Assembly: GCA_025677815.1 (NCBI GenBank)
Contig: JAIXMP010000004.1
Location: forward strand, 310,001 to 374,000
Reading direction: 5' to 3'
DNA: 64,000 nucleotides
From: Phascolomyces articulosus
Lineage: Eukaryota > Mucoromycota > Mucoromycetes > Mucorales > Lichtheimiaceae
Shown: piece by piece, positions 1 to 9,669 of the stretch
How the letters are laid out: each line of letters opens with the position of its first letter
How positions within the stretch are numbered: position 1 is the first letter of the stretch
Translations under genes and position numbers: made by a program
The notes under the pieces: model-generated
Databases searched by the model: none
Seen by the model: only the letters and a program-made list of their open reading frames with translations
Told to the model about the DNA's origin: nothing

Positions 1-70
1 AAAAAAGAATCAGCATGGTGCATAATATTTACATTATTCTACATATCTAAATCACATTGATGACGCTTAC

Positions 71-1037
71 CGTTGATCAATTACAAATCTATCACCGTCA
101 CTATCTTCGCCAAAAGCTTGTTCACCATAAGTCATTTCGTCATTGGAAATACCATGAAGCAAACTGCTCACTTCAGGATTTTCACCGTATTCCCAATCAA
201 AGCTATAGTATTCAACTGCTTCATCTAACGCTGTCATTGGATACCATCCAGCCATATCAAGACCAACACGAGCAGAAATATCCACTTGACCTGTCTTTTT
301 GCGAGATTCTAAAATTGATGTATACATAATAAATCGTTAGCTCAAGTAGTACTGATGCATAATAAACGTAAACCTGTTTTTTTTGCTGCAATTGTTACAC
401 GACATTTACGAGCAAGCTCCGTCATACGATCATATGCTTCGCCGAAACTTTTTTTAAAAAAAGATTGTTATTAATTTACTGTTTTTTCCTGGTAAAATCA
501 TAATGTATTTTTTTTATGTTTGAATATTTACCTATCGTAGGAAGCTGTATGATTGACTAAACCATTTTCATCATAAAATACAACATCGTCACCATCATTT
601 GCAGCAGTTTCAAGGCCATATTTTTTACTAAGGATGTTGATGGGATTAGAACCCAACCCCTGAACCCAATTACAACCTTTTTCGACATTAATACCAGCAA
701 AAGGATGGTTTTGTGCACGACCTATAGAATATAATCATTGATTAAAAGAGTATGTGTATATATAATTATTAGAAATATGATAGAAATGAAATTGGAGGAT
801 GATGTGTTTCTAATACCATGACAGTATCTCGATTTTCATTTTTTATTACATACCACCGAGTTCTTCACGAGCTTCAATGATCATAAAATCATCAATGCCA
901 CCTTCCGTCAGATTTCTTACTGCACTAATAGCACTAACACCACCACCCAAAACTGCTACTTTGGTATGAAATGTTTCGGCAAGGGCAACCAATGGAAATA
1001 AAGCAACAGCTGCTGCTACCGCTGTTGTAATATGCAT
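71..1037 (-). CDS. FAD-dependent amine (polyamine-type) oxidase, 5' part
   Basis: Probable secreted or vesicular flavin amine oxidase. Four exons fit in phase: 854-1037, 532-721, 410-447 and 71-308. The protein opens with a hydrophobic signal peptide (MHITTAVAAAVALFPLVALA), followed by a dinucleotide-binding strand with GGGVSAISAVRNL and an acidic strand end (IIEAREELGGR), the classic FAD-binding motif of this family. Exon 2 gives GCNWVQGLGSNPI, typical of polyamine oxidases. For exon 3 I chose the donor at 409 because the later GT near 373 breaks the phase with exon 4. Exon 4 ends at a GT donor at position 70. The sequence up to the window edge ends in CTGAT plus a T-run on the minus strand, consistent with a branch point and pyrimidine tract, so the next exon lies just outside. 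The C-terminal catalytic half is missing. Substrate (spermine, spermidine or other amine) is not determined. Confidence 0.8.
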
Positions 1038-4000
1038 TAGAGATATATTATGTACAAAAAAAGCAGCAAATAGAATATATGTATAAGGGATAATAAATTA
1101 AGAAGTTGGATTAGGGAACCCTTGTCGTTATTTTTTTATATGATCGATCAAACCCCTTTTTATATAATCCAGGATCCAAGGGCGTTTATGCTGGTTTTAA
1201 ATTCTATCTTGTGTAATAATGCTAACGCCCTTTTTCCTGTTCCTTGATAAACCAATAACAAAAGATAATGAAGTATAAGGTAAGGTATGAATCTCCTTAT
1301 ACTGATATATTTCACACACGGTATTATTCACATATACGTAAATGTTGGGAATATTTTATACAATGGAAATACTAGTTGTTCCTTTTGTTTTTTTTTCCGT
1401 ACCCCTGCTATTTCTGCTACTCAGACTATCTTTTTTTCCCTCTCAATATCCATAGTATTGGAGACAAGAAGAGCCGACCACTATTAATAAAAAATATTTT
1501 TGTTTTATTGCTAATGAAGATTATAATCGCTATTACGGACATTCTTCTTATAATAAACATATTAACTGGTTCTATTGCCATTTTAAATATTATGTACGAA
1601 TCTGAGAAAAGCAAAGAGTTATTTTTGTCGCCTTGCATATGCATGTCAAATAATAAAAACGAGTTTATGGAATTTAAAGCTAATCAACGTGGTGTAGGGA
1701 AAAATTGCAGTTTTTAGTAACTGGTAAATATTCTGTAATCTTCCTTTTTTCTTCCTTAACAATAAAGAATAATTTACTATCACAAATCTTGAATTGCCAT
1801 TGAACGATGAATATGATTTTCGTTAATTAGAATGAGCATTATTTTATCAAGTTCTTCTATATGGCTCATTGACATAATCCATATGATAGCGGGTCCATCT
1901 TCCGCTGGAATAAAAAGTAATCGTGAGATAACGATGACATTATTTCCTTTGTTTCGTATATGTTCATATCAAAAGATGGTTTTTCTTTTTTTTTTTCACG
2001 CCGTACAAAAAGAAATCGGACAGTGGTTTTCTGACAGATCAAAGCACCTCATAAGGTAGAAGAGAGGTAAATCTATTTTCTTTTTTGGACTGATAATAGG
2101 CTATCTTTCCCAAGGATTACAAACAAACTCTTCTCACACTGATAGTTTTAGGATTTACAACGTTACTCATCATTTTTTGTGTAACACTTTTGAATGAATC
2201 ACAGTGCAAATCATTTCTTATCTACTACCTCTTATAAACGTTCTTTGTTTTGGTTTTGCTTAAATCATTGTACAAAAATAATATAACTTGCTACTACAAT
2301 TCTTCCCATTTTTAGCTATTTTTAATCAGCAAAGGTATCTCTCCTTTTGAAGATAAATAACAAAGTCCATTATCCGTTGTTATATGATAATTCATCGAAT
2401 TATATAATATCTTGGTTTATTATTGTTACTAATATCAACGAAAGGACAATAAAAAGATGTGTCAATCTATTTATAAATAAGATTACTTCTATGACGGCAT
2501 CGAAGATAGGTGAATCCAAATTTATATATATAAGTTTAGATCAAATTGTCCTTTGGCAATGAACAGAGTGTGCCATGATGGTGGTTCCTGGGAAAATTGG
2601 TTCAGGTTTAAAAAACCGCAGTAGGTAATCATTGTCAGCATTATTGAACTTGAATGTAAATTCTATATGCTATTGTCATAGCAAGGAAAAAAGTTTGCTT
2701 CTACTGTAAATAAAATTAGATAGGTTATAAACGTGATTACAAAAGAAGTATACCATACCATACAATTGTTACTTGGTGACATTGGAAATGAATGAAAAGG
2801 GTATATTATTACCTAAACTTTAACACCAAATCTGGCGGGGCTCATTTGACCGAAACTCGGTCTCTGCTTTATTATGTACCTCTCTATCAATTAAGAGCAA
2901 ATAAAAAGATAATAGCAAATCATTTACGTATATAGTTTTATATAACCCAATTGAATGCCTTTAAATGATGAGTAATACAAGCATATTACAAATAGATTAT
3001 AATGAATATACTATATACTATCTAATTATATTTTTTCTATATACGAATTGACATTAATTCGAATAATATGATGCTGGTGATCATATTAAATGATCGAAAG
3101 CCTACCACTGTAGCTCTCTTCATTGATATTATTGTAGGAGGCTCCATAAACGATGGTCAGAGTATAATCAGAATTTATTCGTGAGCTATATCCTTTAATC
3201 GTTTGTGCTATAATCAATGTAAAAAAAAAAGTGCCTAATGTGTTTCACCTTCATTTATCCAAAAGAAAGAATAATTCGGTATAAATTGTCTTCTAACACA
3301 AACTAGATTTGTAACTTTCGCTGTTGGCAATAGAGTACAACAGTCTGGGAATCAATGTATTATTGATACTTATCGTGATAAATAAATATCTGCTTCAGAT
3401 GCATCAACCTTTAAACCATTTATTAATGGCGCAATATCGACTATGCTAAAAAAGGCGAGTGGTACGAAGCAACACGCATAATAATAATAATAGCACAGCA
3501 TGCTCTAAGATGGGTCTTGGGCGGAGCACATTAGTTTTCTTATTAAACCAAGATTCAAACTGATTTGAAATTTTGTCCGTGATGACACCAACCTCCCTTT
3601 ATGGCCGGCAAGTCATGTGGTAATAGAAATAACTCATTTTGAACAAGAAAGGGAAGAGTTACACTCTTTTTATTATTTATCTTCAATTTGAATGTAATAT
3701 AACGGTACAAGAGTTTATTTACTTGAACTATCCTTATTCACTTGTTAAAAAAGAAATTAATTATGCAAATATATACGCATCTGAATTGCATAAGGGCCCG
3801 TTGCAGCAAACAACGCGAGTTGGATCAGGTTAGCTGAGAAATATATACATCACGAATATTCAATTGTGTTATCCTAACATCGTTATACTTTGTAGCCCTC
3901 GGTAAACACTTTTTAAACATGATCGATCTAGTTGAACCGATGGAATCATTGAATAGTTAATTCCTTAAAAGTATGGAGTACGAAAAAGGCATTTACCAAA

Positions 4001-4218
4001 AGTTCAAGTTCTATTGTTAGTTAGTCAGATGTGGCAGGTGTAAACATAGTTTATAATACAACTAGTACATCGTTTATCTCATCAAATTATGGAAATCAAA
4101 ATAGGATTTGTCAACATCCATGATGATGCTCCTGCTACGTATCAACAACTAAATAGTAACAACAATAAACAAGAAACAAGGTGAGGGTGAGCAATGGACG
4201 AGGTATATTATTCAGTAT
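1038..4218. other. AT-rich intergenic region, no gene recognised
   Basis: Both strands were read. Open frames are short, AT-driven and show no recognisable motif, and no tRNA or long repeat was found. The left 130 bases are the amine oxidase promoter. The rest may hold decayed repeats that cannot be recognised by eye. Confidence 0.5.
1157..1166 (-). promoter_or_regulatory. TATA box of the amine oxidase gene
   Basis: Read on the minus strand this is TATATAAAAA, about 120 bases upstream of the amine oxidase ATG at 1037. Position and sequence suit a core promoter element. No transcription start can be seen directly. Confidence 0.45.
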
Positions 4219-4567
4219 TCTTCTATTATTCTGTTTCACAATATCATCCAAGAATGTACTTGGCTTCTTTTTTTCATACTAATAATCATCAATGATAACA
4301 CTTTGCAAAAAATTTTGATTTTTCGTTAAATTCAATAATATGTATATGTATATCACTACATGAAAATCACTCCTAAAGTTTTTAGGTATAATTGTTGCAT
4401 ATGTATGCAGTTGCTATATATTTATTAATTTATGTATTTTTCTCTATCAATTTTTGAGTTCTAAAGTTGTATGTATAAAAAACTGGAGTCGGAGAAGTAC
4501 AATAACGATATATTTCTTATATGATAGAAAAAAAATGACAAAATTAATATAATCAGACATTATTCCT
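4219..4567 (+). repeat. Left terminal inverted repeat of the 3-kb transposon
   Basis: Matches the reverse complement of 6830-7182 along its whole length. Shared landmarks include ATCCAAGAATGTACTTGGCT near the outer end and TAATATAATCAGAC near the inner end. Differences are scattered single bases and short AT-repeat length changes. Confidence 0.88.
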
Positions 4568-4735
4568 AACTTGCTTATCACTTGCTCATTAGTTCAGAGC
4601 GAATGACAAAAAATTGTCTGAGACCGAAGAAATGGAGAGGTAACAAAAATGAGGTAACAAAGTATGTTTTCTCCTGTTATTTCATAATTGTTACCTGAAC
4701 TAATGAGCAAGTGGATCTTAAATGATAAGCAAGTT
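4567..4735. repeat. Inner imperfect inverted repeat next to the left TIR
   Basis: AACTTGCTTATCA followed by CTTGCTCATTAGTTCAG on the left returns as CTGAACTAATGAGCAAG and TGATAAGCAAGTT on the right, so both blocks are mirrored, with ~95 bases between. It begins where the left TIR ends and has no counterpart by the right TIR. It may be a sub-terminal transposase-binding structure or a small MITE inserted inside the element. Confidence 0.7.
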
Positions 4736-4782
4736 ACCAATATCATTGTTTCAAAAATCGTTGGTAAATATGAGCATAGAGG

Positions 4783-5742
4783 TTGAAAATAAAAAGTAAT
4801 CCGTACTTATTATTATCTTATATAGGTGAGCATGCCCGTGATCAATATACTACAAAACCGACCGAATGGCCGAATTTTACGAAATCTGATGTATTATACT
4901 GTCCAGCCATAAAACTAATAACGAAAGACCTTCCCCCAATCCTGATTGAAGTACAACATACAGCAAACATGTCATTCTTCCGTAGGTTAATGAAATACTC
5001 ATTGTCAATTCGGGATCAATGTTCTGTTTTGCCTATTGTCATTGCTATTTGCACTTACCGTACCTCCACGGAACTTTTGGATCTATCAAGAGAATCTGAA
5101 ATAAACACGTATATGAAGCAATTGCCTTGTGAAGGCTGGGCACAATGTTTCTATTTGCTTAACGGAAAAACCATTTCGGGTCACTTACAACAAATACCTC
5201 TTGACCCACTTGTTGCTCTTGCACACTTTTTCATCGAACAACAGCCATCATTGATTCACATGAAACGACAGGACGATGAAACCATCCGTCTGCTCTACAG
5301 TATTGAGAAGCGTGTGTTTGAAAGTGAAAAATTTTTGGACCAAGATAAAGATGCTGCTTTGAAAGAAGTTTGTAGTCAAGCTTACACCCAACTCAACATG
5401 GCCAAGCAGACTTTGATTGAAGATGTCCAAGATAAAACCTCAAGAAAACGAACCATTGATTGTCTAGAAAATGGTATGCAATTTATTGACGAATTTCGAA
5501 AAACACACAAGACCAGCTTATCTTCTCGCAGTGCGCCGTTACAACCCGCTGACAGAACAGTCGACCGCGTACATGATAAACAAGTAAATTGTGATTGGCA
5601 ATTTGTGGATGCTTACCGAGAAGAAAAAGGCAAAGATATGGATTGGAACACCTGTTTTGAACTTGGAAAAGAAAAAGGATTGTTTAAAAAGTATAGTAAA
5701 GTGCATAGTGAAAAATCAGCCTACTTTCGCGCGAAAAGATGA
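4783..5742 (+). pseudogene. PD-(D/E)XK nuclease-like accessory protein of the transposon (5' end lost)
   Basis: Unusual transposon-borne protein, about 318 codons open. Near the N-terminus, KSDVLY is followed after ~20 residues by ILIEVQHTANMSFFRRLMKY. The D...E-x-Q core plus a downstream basic helix (FFRR..KYS) resembles the PD-(D/E)XK nuclease/transposase superfamily. The middle and C-terminus are charged and helical with no motif I recognise. The frame begins right after a TAG and has no ATG until codon 63 (4969), which lies inside the conserved core. Either a 5' exon is undetected or the start has been lost; an intron ending at the AG just before GEHARDQY was tested and does not keep phase with the nearest upstream ATG. 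It lies between the TIRs on the transposase strand. The nuclease fold call is inference from pattern; loss of the start is seen directly. Confidence 0.55.
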
Positions 5743-5794
5743 CTAAAAAATGTTACTGTCGCGTCAAAGTTAGAGTTGCAGACAAAAATGTGTG

Positions 5795-5864
5795 ACAAAA
5801 TTTTGCTTGAAAAAAGTCTCTCTTAACAAAATTTTGCTTGAAAAAAGTCTCTCTTAACAAAATT
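5795..5864. repeat. 31-bp tandem duplication between the two transposon ORFs
   Basis: Two exact copies of a 31-bp unit beginning ACAAAATTTTGCTTGAAAAA (5795-5825, 5826-5856), plus a partial third (ACAAAATT). It lies in the ~200-base gap between the two ORFs. The unit contains the short palindrome CAAAATTTTG. Role unknown; slippage is the simplest origin. Confidence 0.85.
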
Positions 5865-5950
5865 GAAATAAAGTGTAAAATGCGACTTATGAGATATAAA
5901 TTTTTGAACTCGTCAGAACGCGTACTTTCGAATGGTACCTTTTTTGTAAT

Positions 5951-6835
5951 ATGTCGACAACATCTCAAAATTTAACACTCTCTAAAAGTCAATTAAGTAA
6001 TGATCACTGGATCACTTTAAAGCTAGTTCATCGCACATTACAAGAGAGACTTACAGCTGGAATATATAGTACAACTCTTGGAGCTCGCAAGCCACTTGCC
6101 AAGTTCACCAGTGTTTCAGAAACGACGGCTGGCAAAGTCATTCAGTTATACAATGACGATAAAGACGTCGAAATGATACCAATGCTCGGTCGCCCTAAAT
6201 TGATTATTACAAAGGAATAATACCTTCTCATTCGAGATTTCATTGAAGGTACAGACTACCAAGTGAACAGTGTACATACTATGCGAAGATACCTGGTGGC
6301 TGTGAAGTTCAAGTATGGAAAGAGGAATAGGCTGAATATTTTGCATGACACTCTAGCAAATATTCTTTACTGCGAAAAGCACCTTAGTGACTGTCTAGAA
6401 AACTTTAACGCCAACAACCTACCTATTGTTGCTGAAGCATTTCTAGATGAATCTTACCTGCACTTCGATCATCATTCAAAAAAATCATGATTTGAACCCG
6501 GGACAACGTTAAGAGAGTCTGGAAAGGAACCAATGCTGGTGATTTATGGAGCATTTGTTGCATCCCGAAAAGGCAATCGCATGACCTACAAATTGGTTGA
6601 AAACCCTTTGTACATTTGGCCGGTCAAAGGGCAATAACACATTCGTCCAGCAGCTGGAGGAATTTGCCAACATTAAACATTTTGATTCGAAATCCATATG
6701 GTTAAAAACTGTTGATAAATGTAAAGATTATCAGAAATGGCATGAGGAACAACATAGAAATAGAAACATAAATGATAACGAAAATCATCCATGTTCAAGA
6801 ATTTGGTGATCCTGAATCTAGTGATGCGGAGGAAT
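5951..6835 (+). pseudogene. Tc1-like DDE transposase, disrupted
   Basis: Starts with a clear ATG in the TIR element. The N-terminal half holds a helix-turn-helix region ending in a GRPK hinge (LGRPKLIITKE). The sequence continues past stops in compatible frames into EAFLDESYLHFDHHSK, the first-Asp region of Tc1-like transposases, then MLVIYGAFVASRKGN and LYIWPVKGQ. Breaks seen: a TAA directly after the GRPK segment, where relatives continue (compare 14533-15027), and a TGA after HHSKKS where a Trp (TGG) is expected. Several stops follow the PVKGQ block and the block with the final catalytic acids is missing. It cannot make an active enzyme. At least one nonsense change fits a G-to-A transition. 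Confidence 0.75.
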
Positions 6836-7182
6836 AACGTCTGATTATATTAATTTTGTCATTTTTTTTTCTATCATATAAGAAATATATCGTTATTGTA
6901 CCTCTCTGACTCCAGTTTTTTATATATATATAACTTTTAGTTCTCAAAAAATGATAGAGAAAAATACATAAATTAATAAATATATAGCAACTGCATACAT
7001 ATGCAACAATTATACCTAAAAACTTTAGGAGTGATTTTCATGTAGTGATATACATATACATATTATTGAATTTAACGAAAAATCAAAATTTTTTGCAAAG
7101 TGTTATCATTGATGATTATTAGTATGAAAAAAAGAAGCCAAGTACATTCTTGGATGGTATTGTGAAACAGAATAATAGAAGA
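6830..7182 (-). repeat. Right terminal inverted repeat of the 3-kb transposon
   Basis: Reverse-complement partner of 4219-4567. Its inner edge includes the last codons and TAA stop of the transposase reading frame. Beyond 7182 the match stops and an unrelated purine-rich stretch (GAGAGAAGAGGAGAGAG) begins. Confidence 0.88.
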
Positions 7183-9669
7183 GAGAAGAGGAGAGAGAAA
7201 AGAAGGAATAGAATAATAATGTTATTTAAAAAGGATGTATGATAATTGCAAATTGTAAAATGCAAAGTGGTAATGATAATAATAGTGATGACTACTGTAG
7301 AAGGGGAGGAGAAAACACAGGATTTTTCCTATAAAAATATATGTAAGTTTTTAGCTGCCAAATAATAATTCGTCATGCGCCAAATTGCATATTTATGAAT
7401 AGTAGGTTTGATTTTCATTCACAAAAAACCTCCCCTATCATTAGCAAATACTTTAATCTTCACTAGTGAATTTTCATAGTTTTCAAAAACGAACAATATC
7501 GCCTTTCATATGCAAAGTTTAACGAACAAATTACTCTTTGTTAACGAATAAAGCCACCCTTCATATATGAAAAATTTAAGTAAGCAAACGCAAAATCCTG
7601 TAATTCCAATAACCTAATTTTATTATTCTCTCTTTTAATTGGTCCCACACATACACCCTGCTTATATCTGCTCTTTTTTCACCATCAAAAGAACTAAAGG
7701 ACATTTTAACATTTATCAAATATTGAAATTTACACTATCACAAATAATTAAATTTCCAAAAGATATTCTCTTTTCATATTTATCTCAAAAAGATCGTGTG
7801 GAATTAAAGATGCCTGATCAGGTTATATTTTGCTTTTTTTTGTTTGTAATATGTGCAACATAAATCAATAGGGTCACGATAGATTTCCTTTCTCAGTACA
7901 TTAAAAATAGGCTGACTTGTAAGATTATAAAAACAATTCAAAGATACTTTGATCCATTAAATAATAACTAGTAATTATATGAAAATTATTATCATATTGA
8001 TAATGATAATAATAATGATTTCTTTATTTTTGTCATATACGAGCGCTAATGATCAGCTTCTGACAATAACACAGTTACATAACTATGTGGTTATAATTGA
8101 TTATTTCCTATATTTCAAATATATATATAGAAAAAATATAGTAAAATGAAACAGGTTTCAGTTTGAAAGAGTCGGAGTGAAAAAAAAATGGTTCAAAAAA
8201 AAAAAAACGGATCACCACATTCACCAATTCATTGGATCCATCCTTTTTATTGTTAGAGTCATCCAATTCAAGAAAGAAGGAAAATAAATACATATCAAGT
8301 CATTGTGAGAATATTTTGGAACCGAAGAATAACATGGCCTTATTATTTGCTTGCACACGGTTTCTAAAAAAGCTTATTTGCATGGGATCAAAGAGGGAAA
8401 AAAACCATTAAACTGCTATGTGTATATAGTTGAATAGAATACTTTGTTGTTGTTGTTGCTGATCAACTATGTACAAGTCATGTGTAATATACGTATAACT
8501 GTATCAACTATTACTATTGTATCTAAAATCATGGTATGGACCCTATTGAATAAAGGAAGTAAAAGTTAGCGAACTACCAAGACAAAACGACAATAAAATT
8601 CATTAGAAAAATAGGGTGCCGATATCCCGGATTAAGATATTACAAGGTACTAAAATTGGAATTATGGCGTTACATTATAAATTAGTGTGTATAACAACAA
8701 TATATAAGATGGAAGGATTCATAGGTTATATGTTGGGTCTTTCTATGATTGTATTATTATTCTTATAATAAAAATAAAATATGTGGCCTGTAGTTTCCGA
8801 TGAGTGTGAACATACATCTCATGGTGTTCCAGTTATTCTTTTGTGCTTCTCCACATTCAAAAAAAAAAACGCGTATTATTTGAAGTCCAAAAAGTTGTCT
8901 TTATGATCTGTGCGCTTATAATGAGAAAATTTTACTGGAAACGGATAAACAATAATAAGGACGTGCGGGGAGAGAAGCACACTTTGGCATTATTATAGTT
9001 TTGCGGGAAGAAGCATAAAAAATGTTGAAAGCTATATCAATTATAATAAAAAAATCAAAGATAGAAGAAAATGAAAAGAAACCTTCCCACCCCACAATTT
9101 AAAGTATAACTGCTTGCTGTTGTCTCTCAGTTCAAGATCATCGGACTGGCCTTCGGGTGCACATGAAAGTTCCCGAAAATACCCTCTCTTTCTTTTTTAC
9201 AATTATTAACTACCTTTGGATCTTCTTTATATGATGATAATGAAATACAATATGTTATTAAATCATGACTTTTTGTTGTCTGAAAAAGATGTAAAATGAA
9301 AAAAAAAATATGCATAATGATCAAGGGTTCAGACAAGGATTTGTAGGGCAGACGAAGGGTGCCAAAAAAAGAGTGACTGTTTAAGCCAATGAAGCCGCAT
9401 ATACCGCTTGTCGAAATTATCACAAAAAAAAAAAAAAATCGACTCAGTGGACTAGCCCGGGACCGCTTGGTATCGCTGGTCACCCTCTAATGGCAGGTAG
9501 ATCACCTCTAATGGTAAGAAATCAAACCGTTTAACTCTCCAATAGATTTGCCCTTGAAAGTAGTATAAATATTAAATAAAGAAGCATGCCCCCAATTTGA
9601 TTTTTTGTTTCTTACCCTCCCTTCTCCTCTTTTTCTTCAAAGACTTTTTTTTTTTACTTGCACCAAAAG
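7183..9669. other. Intergenic region between the transposon and the P-protein gene
   Basis: No convincing gene. One short stretch around 7740-7830 reads FPKDILFSYLSQKDRVELKM in a plus frame. It vaguely resembles the start of an F-box, but has no ATG and no continuation, so at most it is a relic. The remainder is AT-rich with homopolymer runs. The last 110 bases form the GCV2 promoter and CT-rich leader. Confidence 0.45.
9564..9571 (+). promoter_or_regulatory. TATA box of the P-protein gene
   Basis: TATAAATA lies ~100 bases before the ATG at 9670 and is followed by a long pyrimidine-rich leader (about 9600-9656), as is common before strongly expressed fungal genes. Confidence 0.55.

Larger units (their letters stand above)
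4219..7182 (+). mobile_element. 2.96-kb TIR transposon with two ORFs (nuclease-like + DDE transposase)
   Basis: Two copies of a ~350-bp sequence sit in opposite orientation at 4219-4567 and 6830-7182, ending with TCTTCTATTATTCTGTTTC outward on both sides. Between them, on the same strand, lie a PD-(D/E)XK-like ORF (4783-5742) and a Tc1-like DDE transposase (from 5951). The transposase stop codon lies at the inner edge of the right TIR, so TIR and gene overlap slightly. The transposase has in-frame stops and lacks its last catalytic block, so this copy is not autonomous. The two TIRs are still close to identical, with a few substitutions and small indels, so decay is moderate. No target-site duplication could be fixed with confidence. 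The two-gene architecture with long TIRs differs from ordinary single-gene Tc1/mariner elements. Confidence 0.8.

Noticed and set aside
374..447. Longer version of amine oxidase exon 3 ending at 374
   Set aside because: It puts exon 4 out of frame; the donor at 409 keeps phase.
1376..2059. Several 70-110-codon frames left of the transposon
   Set aside because: AT-driven hydrophobic low-complexity frames on both strands, with no motif, leader or intron structure.
5783..5864. Tandem 31-bp units considered as a CRISPR-like array
   Set aside because: Only two direct copies without spacers, and the genome is eukaryotic.
6484..6512. TTTGAACCCGGGA, resembling a reversed tRNA box B
   Set aside because: It encodes the transposase segment (W)FEPGTT, and no acceptor, D or anticodon arms surround it.
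9127..9483. 118-codon minus-strand frame upstream of GCV2
   Set aside because: Driven by poly-A/T runs, no domain, overlaps the GCV2 promoter region.
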